A stretch of DNA of 41,510 nucleotides from Ectothiorhodospiraceae bacterium. GTDB lineage: Bacteria > Pseudomonadota > Gammaproteobacteria > SZUA-152. This document shows, piece after piece, positions 9,220 to 18,213 of the stretch. Both the position numbers and the translations under genes were made by a program. The first letter of the stretch is position 1. Every line of letters begins with the position of its first letter. The notes below the pieces were generated by a model. It had not been told where the DNA came from. It worked only from the letters and a program-made list of their open reading frames with translations, and searched no databases. The DNA is taken from positions 1 to 41,510 of the forward strand of contig NVUB02000084.1 of assembly GCA_002401775.2 (NCBI GenBank), given 5' to 3'.

Positions 9220-10320
9220 ATGATTAAATTTTTAGATCTTCACAAGCAATATGTAAGTATAAAAAGTGAAATTGACGCTGCTATCGCATCGGTTATTGCC
9301 GAGAGTGCATTCATCGGTGGAAAATACCTTAATTCCTTCGAGGAAGCTTTTGCACAGTACCAAGAAAGCCAGTATTGCGTAGGGGTGGGTAACGGTACTG
9401 ATGCGTTGGAAATTGCTTTAGAAGCGCTTGAATTGCCACCAGGTAGCGAAGTTATCGTACCGGCTAACAGTTTTATTGCAAGTTCTGAAGCAGTTACTAG
9501 AAGTGGGCATAAAGTGGTATTTTGTGATTGTGACCCTGATGATTACACGATTTCTATTGAAAGTTTAGAAGAAAAAATTACGCCACTAACAGCAGCCGTT
9601 ATGGCCGTTCATATGTACGGCCATCCATGTGATATGGATGAGATTTTACGAGTTGCTAAGAACAATGGGTTAAAGGTACTAGAAGATTGCGCACAAGCGC
9701 ATGGTGCAGAATATAAGGGTAGGCGAGTGGGCTCTATTGGGGATGTTGGAACTTTTAGCTTTTACCCCGGAAAAAATCTAGGTGCGTATGGTGATGGTGG
9801 CGCAATTGTTACCAATGATTCTGAATTGTCAGCAAGATGTAGAATGATTGCTAACCATGGAAGGGTAGATAAGTATGACCATATTTTTGAGGGCCGTAAT
9901 TCGCGCCTTGATGGGCTTCAGTCTGCAGTGCTTTCTGTCAAATTGAACCATTTAGATAAATGGCTTGGCTTGCGCAGAGAATTTGCTGATCTGTATCGTA
10001 AAGAGCTGAACGGTGTAAAGGAAATAGAACTGCCGATTAATCGGCCATGGTCTCTGCACGCTTATCATCTGTTTGTTATTCGGACATCCAAGAGGGATAA
10101 GTTGCAGGGGTACTTAAAAGACGCTGGGGTTGATACTGGCATTCATTATCCCAAGGCGTTGCATACCCTTGGTGCTTATAGTGGACATCCGCAATATATG
10201 GAATCGATGTGTGCAAATAGCTACTCGGGAGAACTGCTTAGTCTTCCTATTGGTGAGCATCTTAACGACAAAGAAATCACGGATGTTTCACGATTAATCA
10301 AGCGTTTTTTCAATAAATAG
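9220..10320 (+). CDS. wbpE: UDP-3-keto-sugar aminotransferase, DegT/DnrJ/EryC1 family
   Basis: A 366-residue PLP-dependent aminotransferase. Asp156 in VLEDCAQAHGA should contact the pyridine nitrogen, and Lys185 in FYPGKNLGAYGDGG should form the internal aldimine. VGNGTDALEIAL near residue 55 is the cofactor phosphate loop. In the WbpE subgroup the enzyme transfers an amino group from glutamate to C3 of the keto sugar made by WbpB. Its position right after wbpB-wbpD supports that substrate over other keto sugars. No truncation. It sits 3 bp upstream of the flippase gene. Confidence 0.88.
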   Translation: MIKFLDLHKQYVSIKSEIDAAIASVIAESAFIGGKYLNSFEEAFAQYQESQYCVGVGNGTDALEIALEALELPPGSEVIVPANSFIASSEAVTRSGHKVVFCDCDPDDYTISIESLEEKITPLTAAVMAVHMYGHPCDMDEILRVAKNNGLKVLEDCAQAHGAEYKGRRVGSIGDVGTFSFYPGKNLGAYGDGGAIVTNDSELSARCRMIANHGRVDKYDHIFEGRNSRLDGLQSAVLSVKLNHLDKWLGLRREFADLYRKELNGVKEIELPINRPWSLHAYHLFVIRTSKRDKLQGYLKDAGVDTGIHYPKALHTLGAYSGHPQYMESMCANSYSGELLSLPIGEHLNDKEITDVSRLIKRFFNK

Positions 10321-10323
10321 TCG

Positions 10324-11661
10324 ATGTGGGGTATTAATCAGCTCTCAGCAATAATAGGAAGACATGCCTTTGGGAAGATGCTGGCAAGAGATGGAGCCAT
10401 AGCTCTTACCATTAAAGTTTCCAATGCATGTCTTCAGTTTGGGCTTCAAATATTGCTTGCACGGTTACTGGGTGCAACCGAATTTGGTGCCTACATGTTC
10501 GCAATTGCGTGGGTCAACATTCTTCTGATTGCGGGTAAATTAGGTTTTGAAAGCACGGCCTTGCGTTACACTTCTTCCTATAAGGTCTTAAAGGATTGGG
10601 GGCGTTTGTTTGGCTTTATGCGGAGTGCGTTGTTTTTAGTGTTATCGAGCTCTATCTTGGTTGCCATTATCTTTGCTATTTCCTCACTGATTTGGGGGCA
10701 GTATTTAACGCATAGCCAACATATAGCTCTAGTGGCAGCATTGGTGCTAGTGCCTATTCTCTCTATTATGCAAGTTCAAGGCGCAATTTTGCGCGGCTTG
10801 GGGGGAATCTTCAGAAGCTTGATGCCCTTTTCAATTATTCGTCATATGCTTTTGATTCTATTACTCTGTGTTGGCTATCTCTATGGTGTGGAAATAACAG
10901 CACTGGACGCACAAATATTTACCGTCGTATCCGGCTTTCTATCCATGATCCTGATTTTTTATTGGTTTAGGGAGGAGAGAAAAATTGTTTCCCTAAAAAT
11001 GGAAGTTAACTCTCAGCCGACCTATGAAATTCGTACTTGGTTGACGGCTTCGCTTCCAATGATGGTTGTTGGTGGGTTTCAGGTAATATTAGGGCAATCG
11101 GATATCATTGTTGTGAATATGTTGGTTGGCTCTGAGGCGGGTGGGGTCTATGCAGCGATGTCACAACTGTCATTGCTTATGCTTCTTGGTTATGCTTCAG
11201 TTAATGCTGTAGTGGCCCCAACAATCGCCAAGCTCCATACTGTGGGTAAGCATCAGGAGTTACAAAGTTTAGTGACATTAATTTCCCGATTAGGTTTTGG
11301 CATTACTCTTCTCGTGGGAGTTTTTCTAATGTTGTTGGGAGAATGGATTATTGGTTTTTATGGCAGCGAGTTTGAAGTAGGGTACCCGATACTTGTGGCA
11401 TTAGTTATCGCTCAATTGATAGGCGCTATGGCAGGTTCAGTTTCTTATGTGTTGGCAATGACGGATCACCAGAATTATTTACTAATAGCGACGGGAGTCA
11501 GTGCTTTATTCAATTTATTATTGAATATCCTTCTTGTACCTATTTACGGGGCTATGGCAGCGGCATACGTAACGGTTATGACTATAACTGGATTACACGT
11601 CGCCCTAGTATATTTTGCGCATAAAAAAATCGGGATTCGTAGCTCTATATTTGGATTGTAA
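10324..11661 (+). CDS. wzx: Wzx-type polysaccharide flippase (MATE/MOP fold)
   Basis: 445 residues with 12 or more hydrophobic segments. The N-terminal half has LLARLLGATEFGAYMFAIAW, typical of polysaccharide transporters of the PST/MOP superfamily. Later come GSEAGGVYAAMSQLSLLMLLGYASVN and a final NLLLNILLVPIYGAMAAAYVT. Such proteins move undecaprenyl-linked repeat units across the inner membrane. It starts 3 bp after the aminotransferase, so it belongs to the same transcript. Substrate specificity cannot be read from sequence. Confidence 0.85.
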   Translation: MWGINQLSAIIGRHAFGKMLARDGAIALTIKVSNACLQFGLQILLARLLGATEFGAYMFAIAWVNILLIAGKLGFESTALRYTSSYKVLKDWGRLFGFMRSALFLVLSSSILVAIIFAISSLIWGQYLTHSQHIALVAALVLVPILSIMQVQGAILRGLGGIFRSLMPFSIIRHMLLILLLCVGYLYGVEITALDAQIFTVVSGFLSMILIFYWFREERKIVSLKMEVNSQPTYEIRTWLTASLPMMVVGGFQVILGQSDIIVVNMLVGSEAGGVYAAMSQLSLLMLLGYASVNAVVAPTIAKLHTVGKHQELQSLVTLISRLGFGITLLVGVFLMLLGEWIIGFYGSEFEVGYPILVALVIAQLIGAMAGSVSYVLAMTDHQNYLLIATGVSALFNLLLNILLVPIYGAMAAAYVTVMTITGLHVALVYFAHKKIGIRSSIFGL

Positions 11662-11722
11662 TCAAAAATATTTAAAGTCTCCTAACTCGCAACCATAAAC
11701 GAAAAAAGATTTTATATACACG

Positions 11723-12814
11723 ATGAAACTTGTTTTACTGGCAAAAGGGAGTTCGATTCACACTATAAAGTGGGCGAACGCCCTGTCTGAGAAAGGGCAC
11801 GAGGTACATTTGATCAGTATGCATCCAGTAGGAAGCTTGTTGAACGATGAAGTGGATGTACATTTACTACCGATCCCTGCGCCACTTGGGTATTACTTCA
11901 ACTTTTTTTCACTTCGGTCTTTGCTAAAAAAAATTGCCCCTGATTTACTGCATGCACATTATGCAAGTGGTTATGGCACATTAGGTCGGCTAGGCGATTT
12001 CCATCCTTATATGTTATCGGTTTGGGGTAGCGATATTTATGATTTCCCAAATAAATCAGCGATTCATCGTAAATTGTTGGTGTCCAATCTCACCACTGCT
12101 GATTTAGTGTGTTCTACAAGTCGGGATATGTCGGGTAAAATTTCACAACTCTGTCCCCAATTAATTGATTCTACCCTCACTTCGTTTGGTGTTGACACTC
12201 GTGTTTTTACCTCGAAAAAGTTATTACCCGTCGAGTCGGATCACATTACCGTTGGTACCGTTAAGGCATTAGCCCATACATACGGTATAGATATTCTTAT
12301 TGAGGCATTTGCTAAAGTCCGTGGGGAATTGTTTACTGTAAATCCAGGCCTAGCAAATAAAGTCCGATTGCTTATTGTCGGTGGAGGGCCGGATCAGGAA
12401 GCGCTTGAAGTTCACGCAAAAAAAATGGGTATTGACGAAGTTACAACCTTTGTTGGCCAGGTTGATCATGATGACGTACCTGATTACCTTAGACAGTTGG
12501 ATGTGTATATTGCAATGAGTCGACAGGAAAGCTTCGGCGTGGCAATTCTTGAAGCTTCGGCATGTGCTCGCCCAGTCGTGGTTTCTGACGTAGGAGGGTT
12601 GCCTGAAGTTGTTGTGGATGGAGAAACTGGTTTTATTGTGCCCAGCGAGGATGTTGCCGCTGCTGCAAAGGCCATTTTATGCCTTGTCTTTGACCCAAGT
12701 TTGAGAATTCGGATGGGGCAAGCAGGGCGAAAATTTGTACAGAAACACTATGATTGGAATAATAGCGTGATTGATATGGAAGCAGTATACGCAGAGGTTC
12801 TGGCTGCTGATTAG
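11723..12814 (+). CDS. Glycosyltransferase family 4 (GT-B fold)
   Basis: 363 residues with the GT4 layout. The N-terminal acceptor domain starts MKLVLLAKGSSIHTIKWANAL. HAHYASGYGTLG and SVWGSDIYD mark the interdomain region. The C-terminal donor domain has RLLIVGGGPDQEAL and the nucleotide-sugar motif ESFGVAILEASACARPVVVS near residue 270, including the EX7E pair. It probably adds one of the sugars of the repeat unit on the cytoplasmic face of the membrane. Donor and linkage are unknown. It lies 61 bp after wzx in the same direction. Confidence 0.85.
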   Translation: MKLVLLAKGSSIHTIKWANALSEKGHEVHLISMHPVGSLLNDEVDVHLLPIPAPLGYYFNFFSLRSLLKKIAPDLLHAHYASGYGTLGRLGDFHPYMLSVWGSDIYDFPNKSAIHRKLLVSNLTTADLVCSTSRDMSGKISQLCPQLIDSTLTSFGVDTRVFTSKKLLPVESDHITVGTVKALAHTYGIDILIEAFAKVRGELFTVNPGLANKVRLLIVGGGPDQEALEVHAKKMGIDEVTTFVGQVDHDDVPDYLRQLDVYIAMSRQESFGVAILEASACARPVVVSDVGGLPEVVVDGETGFIVPSEDVAAAAKAILCLVFDPSLRIRMGQAGRKFVQKHYDWNNSVIDMEAVYAEVLAAD

Positions 12815-12859
12815 GTGGTGTTTTCCATATAAAAAAGTACGTTATTAAGGTAAACGTAA

Positions 12860-14119
12860 ATGATTCGAAATAATGACTCTACAATTCTTGAAGGTCGAAC
12901 AATTGCACTAGTCAGTCAGTATTTCCCTCCTGAAGGAGGTGCTGCGGCGAATCGCATGAATTTTTTCAGACATTTTCTGCATGAAAATGGTGCCACTGTG
13001 ATGGTATTAACGGCAATGCCTAATTATCCGGAAGGCGTTATTCATAAACCATATAGGGGAAAAACCTGGGCTAAGGAGTCCCATCCTTGGGGGGCGGTGC
13101 TTCGATCATGGTGTTATGTTAGCAAGAAACGCTCAGCGGTACGCCGTATAGTAAACTATCTTACATATATGGTGGCATCTATCAGGTGGGTTCGATGTTT
13201 AAAGAGCTGTGATGTCGTGATTTTTTCGTCTGGCCCCATGTTTGCTGGTCTCGTGGCATTTTTAGCTAAAAAGCTTTATGGGGTGAAAGTCATTCTGGAT
13301 GCACGAGACGTATGGCCAGACCGTATCTGGGAGTCAGGCGCAATTGGTTTGCCAAAAATTTTGGAAAAGGCTTTACACGGTTATGAGCACTTTATGTATA
13401 GAAATTCTATGGCGATAACGTGCGCTACGCAAGGTGTGTGTGATGCGCTATCCACGCGTATTAATCATCCTGTTATATTGGAAGTTGTTCGTAATTGTGA
13501 TCAGGTCACTAATAATAGTTCTGCATTATCGTTTTCATCTAGCAAAGATACAGAGCGCGTATCTATTATTGAAGCTGGTACTATTGGGTGGGCTCAGGAT
13601 CCCGGAAACCTCTGTGATGCATTTAAGGTGTTATCAAATACTTCTTTAAGTCCTGCTTCACTTCATTTTGCTGGCCTTGGCCCGAGAGTTGAAGAGCTGC
13701 TGGTCGATATTTCGGGCCTGTCTGAGCATGCCCATTACGTTGGAAATTTGTCTGAAAATCAGCTGTGGGAGTTTCTTGGCAATGCAGACGTAGGTGTTGT
13801 TACTTTGCAGCCTACTACACACAATTTGATGACGGTTTCCAGACGAGTTTATGATTATGCACGGGCAGGATTAGCTATCGTTTATTGTGGTGCGGGTGAA
13901 GGAGCGGAGTTAGTTGAGGCAGTACAAGCGGGAATTGTAGTTGAGCCTGGTGACAGCGCGAAACTGGCTGCGGTTTTAAAGTCTCTTGTAGAAAATAAAA
14001 ATGAACTGGAAAAATGGAAAATGAGAAGTAAACGACTGTTAGAGGGAGAGTTGTCTCCAGAGTCCGTCGGCAATAAAATGGTCAGGATTGTCAAAGATGT
14101 CATCGAAACTGGGAAGTGA
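12860..14119 (+). CDS. Glycosyltransferase family 4, WbuB-like
   Basis: 419 residues. The N-terminus has SQYFPPEGGAAANRMNFF followed by LTAMPNYPEG, the pattern of WbuB/WcaI-like GT4 enzymes. VILDARDVWPDRI is the conserved central segment. The donor domain has HFAGLGPRVEELL and a GAGEGAELVEAV motif in place of the usual EX7E stretch. WbuB homologues often transfer an N-acetylamino sugar, but the donor here is inferred only loosely. It lies between the other glycosyltransferase and the initiating enzyme. With them it implies a repeat unit of about three residues unless further transferases are encoded elsewhere. Confidence 0.82.
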   Translation: MIRNNDSTILEGRTIALVSQYFPPEGGAAANRMNFFRHFLHENGATVMVLTAMPNYPEGVIHKPYRGKTWAKESHPWGAVLRSWCYVSKKRSAVRRIVNYLTYMVASIRWVRCLKSCDVVIFSSGPMFAGLVAFLAKKLYGVKVILDARDVWPDRIWESGAIGLPKILEKALHGYEHFMYRNSMAITCATQGVCDALSTRINHPVILEVVRNCDQVTNNSSALSFSSSKDTERVSIIEAGTIGWAQDPGNLCDAFKVLSNTSLSPASLHFAGLGPRVEELLVDISGLSEHAHYVGNLSENQLWEFLGNADVGVVTLQPTTHNLMTVSRRVYDYARAGLAIVYCGAGEGAELVEAVQAGIVVEPGDSAKLAAVLKSLVENKNELEKWKMRSKRLLEGELSPESVGNKMVRIVKDVIETGK

Positions 14120-14191
14120 TAGATTGTTTTAGGGAGTGTTAGTGGTGTGTTTAAATTAGATAATATGAGTAACTATTTGAGTATTTAAGTA

Positions 14192-15589
14192 ATGTCTTCA
14201 CGCGGCCTTTTAAACGAATTTTCCGAAATTTTACCTGCCCTGGCGAGAGTGCTGGATGTTTTTTGTATTCTTGTTAGCGGTATCCTTGCTTTTATGTGGA
14301 AATTTGGTGGTTTGGGTTTTCCACCGCATTACCAAGTAGCTTTGCTTATTGGTTTTTTTCTAACAGTATTGCTGTTTAATTTATCTGGTATGTACCGATC
14401 TTGGCGCGGACAAAACTGGTGGTGTCAGGCTCGAGTGGTAACTTTTGCCTGGATAAGTGTGGTCGTTATTTTGGTAATAATTGCTTTTATGACTAAAAGC
14501 GGTGCTTTATTTTCGCGGCAATGGATGGGCGTTTGGGCAGTGCTAGGCTGGGGGTTATTATTAACCTCTCGTTTATCGTTAGGTTATTTTCTGAAATTAA
14601 TGCGCGCTGGTGGTTATAACCATAAGCGCATTGTCATCATAGGGGCTGGTGATCTTGGCCAGCGGGTTGCCCGTAATATTTCTGATTCAAGTTGGGCTGG
14701 CCTTGATGTGGTAGGTTTTTTCGACGATCAAGCTTCACTTCACGGAAAGTATCTTGGTGGTGTAAAGGTTCGTGGTTCTGTACGAAAGCTAAGTTGTATG
14801 GTTCGACGCGGCCATATTGATGAGGTTTGGCTTGCGCTACCCCTTCAAGCAGAGCAAAGAATAAAGGAAATATTGCACGAGCTGCGGCATTGCACTGCAA
14901 CCGTTCGGTATGTGCCAGATATATTTGGCTTGCAGCTTCTCAATCATTCAATGACAGAGATTGCTGGTTTGCCTCTTCTCAATCTTAGCGAATCTCCCAT
15001 GCATGGTCTTAACCGGCTGGTGAAATTTTTGGAAGACAAAATTATTGCTGGGACAATACTATTACTAATTAGTCCGTTAATGTTATTTCTTGCGCTAGGC
15101 GTAAAATGTAGTTCAAAGGGGCCGGTGTTTTATCGCCAAGAAAGGGTTAGCTGGAACGGCAAGTCATTTATGATGTTGAAATTCCGTTCTATGCCTGTGA
15201 GTTGTGAAGCGGGTAGTGGCGCAGTTTGGGCGAAAAAAGGGGAGTGTAGGGCGACAAAGTTTGGCGCTTTTTTGAGAAAAACAAGTCTGGATGAATTACC
15301 CCAATTTATTGATGTGCTTAAAGGAAATATGTCTATCGTTGGGCCGCGTCCTGAGCGCCCAGTCTTTGTCGATAAGTTTAAAGACGAGATTCCGGACTAT
15401 ATGAAAAAACACATGGTCAAGGCGGGGATCACCGGTTGGGCACAGGTTAATGGCTGGCGTGGGGACACTGATCTTAATAAACGCATAGAGTATGATTTGT
15501 ACTACATTGAAAACTGGTCATTATTGTTTGATATAAAAATCATCATCCGTACTGTGTTTACTGGTTTTATCCATAAGAATGCCTATTGA
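14192..15589 (+). CDS. Undecaprenyl-phosphate sugar-1-phosphate transferase (WcaJ/WbaP-like)
   Basis: 465 residues. Four to five N-terminal membrane segments occupy residues 1-140, then a Rossmann-like domain (VIIGAGDLGQRVARNI). A re-entrant hydrophobic helix lies near 285-305, before the catalytic domain. That domain shows GPVFYRQERVSWNGK, MLKFRSMPV, the key SLDELPQFIDVLKGNMSIVG near 365-385, and GWAQVNGWRG. Enzymes of this family start repeat-unit synthesis by moving a sugar phosphate from a UDP-sugar to undecaprenyl phosphate. Five-TM members usually use hexose-1-phosphates such as glucose or galactose. It is the last gene of the locus; the next gene is on the opposite strand. Confidence 0.88.
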   Translation: MSSRGLLNEFSEILPALARVLDVFCILVSGILAFMWKFGGLGFPPHYQVALLIGFFLTVLLFNLSGMYRSWRGQNWWCQARVVTFAWISVVVILVIIAFMTKSGALFSRQWMGVWAVLGWGLLLTSRLSLGYFLKLMRAGGYNHKRIVIIGAGDLGQRVARNISDSSWAGLDVVGFFDDQASLHGKYLGGVKVRGSVRKLSCMVRRGHIDEVWLALPLQAEQRIKEILHELRHCTATVRYVPDIFGLQLLNHSMTEIAGLPLLNLSESPMHGLNRLVKFLEDKIIAGTILLLISPLMLFLALGVKCSSKGPVFYRQERVSWNGKSFMMLKFRSMPVSCEAGSGAVWAKKGECRATKFGAFLRKTSLDELPQFIDVLKGNMSIVGPRPERPVFVDKFKDEIPDYMKKHMVKAGITGWAQVNGWRGDTDLNKRIEYDLYYIENWSLLFDIKIIIRTVFTGFIHKNAY

Positions 15590-15622
15590 AACTCGTTGAG
15601 TGCTATCACCGTAGCTCAATAT

Positions 15623-16030
15623 TCAATCTATAAACAACCCCGCTGGTACCCCAAAACGTGCTGACAACCGGGAAATATGGCGCACGTTGAGTACGCGTTT
15701 ACCGCTTAGTACTTCTGAGACGACGCTTTGAGTGCCTATTTCGGGTAGATCTGTTTGCTTGATCCCGCGTTCTTCCATGAGGTAGCGTAGCACTTCGACA
15801 GCACTTGCAGCGGGGGGCATTGTAAGGTGTTGCGTTTCCCACTCTTCAATCAGGTCGCCAAGGTAGTCGGCTAGTTGCGCGAGGGGATGGCTCTCATTGG
15901 CGCCACCGGCGTCTAATACTTCGTCCAGGGCCTTGCCCAACTGTTTATAATCTGCCTCGGTTTTAGGGGGATCCAGTAGCGGGGCTACATGGTCCCAATA
16001 TTCAATGGCTTCACTGACTTTTGCTAACAT
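15623..16030 (-). CDS. higA: HigA-type antitoxin
   Basis: 135 residues. The C-terminal half is an XRE-type helix-turn-helix: SAVEVLRYLMEERGIKQTDL, then VVSEVLSGKRVLNVRHISRL and FGVPAGLFID. The N-terminal half is helical and should bind the toxin. The frame opens at a GTG (16045), but a GGAGG Shine-Dalgarno lies just before the ATG at 16030, so that start is preferred; it gives a 2-bp gap after the toxin stop. HigA proteins neutralise HigB and repress the operon. Order is toxin first, as usual for HigBA. Confidence 0.88.
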   Translation of the reverse strand: MLAKVSEAIEYWDHVAPLLDPPKTEADYKQLGKALDEVLDAGGANESHPLAQLADYLGDLIEEWETQHLTMPPAASAVEVLRYLMEERGIKQTDLPEIGTQSVVSEVLSGKRVLNVRHISRLSARFGVPAGLFID

Positions 16031-16032
16031 TA

Positions 16033-16320
16033 CTATGTCCTCCACTTGTCTTGATCATATTCGGTATGGTTAAGTATTTCTCTTATAAACAATTTTTGGC
16101 GATTAAAGTGAATGGCGGCAATTAGTCGTAACTTATTTCCCCCAATATTAAACACATAAAGGTCACCTACCTTATCGGCGCTATTAAATAACGCCTTTAA
16201 CTGGGCGAAATCCCTCAACTTGGCTTTTTTCATCACTTTGTACCACTGATCCAGCGCATTGGAACAGGTCGTATGTCGCTGGGAAGCTTCTTTGATACGA
16301 CGCTGTGAGATGATATGCAT
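16033..16320 (-). CDS. higB: HigB-type mRNA interferase toxin
   Basis: 95 residues from MHIISQRRIKEA, the standard beginning of HigB. The body has ALDQWYKVMKKAKLRDFAQ, DLYVFNIGGNKLRLIAAIHF and HTEYDQDKW, all family-typical of this RelE-fold ribosome-dependent RNase. An earlier in-frame ATG at 16338 would lie inside the operator palindrome at 16327-16351, so 16320 is the better start. It is followed by higA. Confidence 0.88.
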   Translation of the reverse strand: MHIISQRRIKEASQRHTTCSNALDQWYKVMKKAKLRDFAQLKALFNSADKVGDLYVFNIGGNKLRLIAAIHFNRQKLFIREILNHTEYDQDKWRT

Positions 16321-16326
16321 GCCGCA

Positions 16327-16351
16327 AATATATCGCAAAATGCGATATATT
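16327..16351. promoter_or_regulatory. higBA operator palindrome
   Basis: A perfect inverted repeat, AATATATCGCA-AAA-TGCGATATATT, ends 7 bp upstream of the higB ATG. It would cover the -10 region of a leftward promoter. Autorepression by the HigA dimer at such palindromes is known for the family; binding here is inferred. Confidence 0.7.
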
Positions 16352-16474
16352 GCAAAATAGGGATCTTAACGAAATATTCACAGGGTGAATGTTGTCAATC
16401 TGAGCATTGTCTCAGCGTGGAACGGTATATTACCGAGAAAAAAGTGGGGGTGATGTGGTAGAGGTTTATGCAAG

Positions 16475-16540
16475 ATTAATATCGGAAATAAGTGATGGCG
16501 TTTACTGGCCGTTCCTGTCGAGTTTATAGTATGAGTGCTG
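16475..16540. repeat. 66-bp direct repeat, left copy
   Basis: Begins ATTAATATCGGAAATAAGTG, continues through GGCGTTTACTGGCCGTTCCT and ends TAGTATGAGTGCT. A same-orientation copy with only a few differences lies at 18535-18600. The pair brackets the DUF4143 plus ParDE block. The left copy runs into a short heptamer tract (16533-16555). Confidence 0.8.
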
Positions 16541-16556
16541 AGGTCTAAGTGAAAGT

Positions 16557-17777
16557 TTAAAGACAAGCAAAAGGTATTCCGATAAGTTTTTCATCATAGA
16601 GGGTGACGCGTTCGGCGTTGTTGATGACGATGCCGTATCGGCATTTCCGTTCTTCGATAAAGTCTCTGATACCGCGTAATTCTTTTAAAGCCACTTTTTG
16701 GCCATATTTGATTTCGATAGGTATTAGTCCAAATTCACCTTCCAGGATGAGGTCGATTTCCGCTCCACCCCCGGTGCGGTAGTGGTAGTAGTTGTAGGTT
16801 ATACCTTTTGCGTTGAGCTCTCGCAGCAGGGTTTCAATTACCATGCTCTCCCATGAATGGCCCATTTGGGGGTGTGTCAGGAGGTCGTCGGGTGTGTTGA
16901 GATGTAGCAAAAAGTGCAATAGTCCGCTGTCTCTCAAGTAGCCTTTGGGGTGTTTGACGATACGTTTGGTGGCATTTTTTTCATAGGGCGGAATGTTACG
17001 CCAGATGAACGTACCATGGGCGATTTGCATATAATCCCGAACGGTCGGTTGTGAGACACCCAGTGCTCGGGCGATGTCGGAGTAGTTGATTATCGTTCCA
17101 GACAGATTTCCCAACATTTGCACAAACAGGCGATACTTTTGCCGGTTAATACCGGGGAAGAGGCGCAGGATATCCCGTTCAATATAAGTTTGCAGGTAGT
17201 TTTGCATCCATAGACGATTGAAACGGGCCTGGTTTTTTATCCATGGCTCTGGATAGCCTCCTCGAAACCAGTAGTCGTGCAGTTCTGTTAGGGGGATGGC
17301 TGGCGTGAGTTGCTGGAATGTTTTGATCGGTTTCTGTTCAGTGATTAGTTGATAAAATTCTGGTATCGGGCGGGTATGGGCCTCGGTTGGGGAAAACGGT
17401 GCCAGTTCAATAATGGCAATTCTACCCGCCAGACTTTCGGAAATTGACTGGAGTAATTCGGGAGAGCTTGAGCCAGTGATGACAAAGCGTCCGGGCTTGT
17501 TACGGTTTGCATCAATGGCAACCCGGAGTGCAGGAAAAAGTTCAGGGTAGAGTTGGCATTCGTCGATGGCGACATACTCCGGATTGAGGCGAAAGAACAG
17601 ATCCGGGTCGCGCGTAACGATTTCGACGTCATCACCTTTTTCCATGTCATAGCGGCGCCAGGGGGATGGCAGTTCTTGCAGCAGGGTGGTCTTACCGCAT
17701 TGGCGAACACCCACAAGAGCAATGCATGGAAACAGGCTAAGAAGTTCGTGTAATAAAGGGGTGTAGTGTCTCTCCAT
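16557..17777 (-). CDS. DUF4143-type AAA ATPase (copy 3)
   Basis: 406 residues from MERHYTPLLHELL; the frame also opens upstream at 17813 but the shorter start aligns with copy 4. Walker A is GVRQCGKTTLL near residues 23-33, EYVAIDECQLYPELFPALRV is the Walker B region, then TGSSSPELLQSISESLAGR. The helix-turn-helix is IARALGVSQPTVRDYMQIA. The C-terminal nuclease-like signature is intact: SWESMVIETLL, GGAEIDLIL and PIEIKYGQK. It forms one subfamily with the gene at 27767-28993, ending in the same GIP(F/A)ACL. It is bounded by 13-bp direct repeats TGAGGTCTAAGTG at 16539 and 17871. Function is not established. Confidence 0.87.
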   Translation of the reverse strand: MERHYTPLLHELLSLFPCIALVGVRQCGKTTLLQELPSPWRRYDMEKGDDVEIVTRDPDLFFRLNPEYVAIDECQLYPELFPALRVAIDANRNKPGRFVITGSSSPELLQSISESLAGRIAIIELAPFSPTEAHTRPIPEFYQLITEQKPIKTFQQLTPAIPLTELHDYWFRGGYPEPWIKNQARFNRLWMQNYLQTYIERDILRLFPGINRQKYRLFVQMLGNLSGTIINYSDIARALGVSQPTVRDYMQIAHGTFIWRNIPPYEKNATKRIVKHPKGYLRDSGLLHFLLHLNTPDDLLTHPQMGHSWESMVIETLLRELNAKGITYNYYHYRTGGGAEIDLILEGEFGLIPIEIKYGQKVALKELRGIRDFIEERKCRYGIVINNAERVTLYDEKLIGIPFACL

Positions 17778-17830
17778 ACCTTGCAGAATAGAGGTGTGTG
17801 TTTGAAAATGCAAGGTGTCCGTGGGGGGAG

Positions 17831-17885
17831 GGCTGAGTGCGGGGGTTTAAGTGCTGAGGGCGCTAAGTGTTGAGGTCTAAGTGGA
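17831..17885. repeat. Degenerate heptanucleotide repeat tract
   Basis: A run of GCTGAGT/AAGTGCT/GAGGTCT-like 7-mers between the ATPase start and the ParE gene. TGAGGTCTAAGTG (17871-17883) is shared exactly with 16539-16551 on the other side of the ATPase gene. Confidence 0.55.
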
Positions 17886-17937
17886 AAAGCAAATGGTAGG
17901 GCTGATTGCAGCAGTGCATATACACATAGTTGAATGG

Positions 17938-18213
17938 TTATCTTTGTTCTCTTGTATGCCATATTCGGAGTACATACAAAACACTGTTATTTAATTCGTA
18001 GCGCATTTCATAGTGACCGACTAATAACCGTCGGACTTCTCTAGCCTCAAACTCGTCGAGTCTTTCTCCAATACGGGGTTGGTCAATGATTCGCATAGGC
18101 GCTGCTGTTAATGATTGCACCGTCTTGGCTGCGGCCTGTTGATTCACCGGTGCCAGAAATTCAAAGAGGCGATTCAAATCGGACAGTGCTTTGCTTGTCC
18201 ACTTAACTTCCAT
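17938..18213 (-). CDS. parE: ParE/RelE-superfamily toxin
   Basis: 91 residues with the ParE pattern. KALSDLNRLFEFLAPVNQQA is followed by PRIGERLDEFEAREVRRLLV and YEMRYELNNSVLYVLRIWHT, ending REQR. ParE toxins characterised so far poison DNA gyrase, while related RelE proteins cleave mRNA; the REVRRL and H-x-R-E ending favour ParE. Its start codon overlaps the antitoxin stop by one base (TAATG), so the two are coupled. Confidence 0.87.
   Translation of the reverse strand: MEVKWTSKALSDLNRLFEFLAPVNQQAAAKTVQSLTAAPMRIIDQPRIGERLDEFEAREVRRLLVGHYEMRYELNNSVLYVLRIWHTREQR

Noticed and set aside
17345..17962. 205-residue reverse-strand ORF
   Set aside because: Overlaps DUF4143 copy 3 on the same strand in a different frame; Pro/His/Leu-rich composition is typical of a shadow frame.
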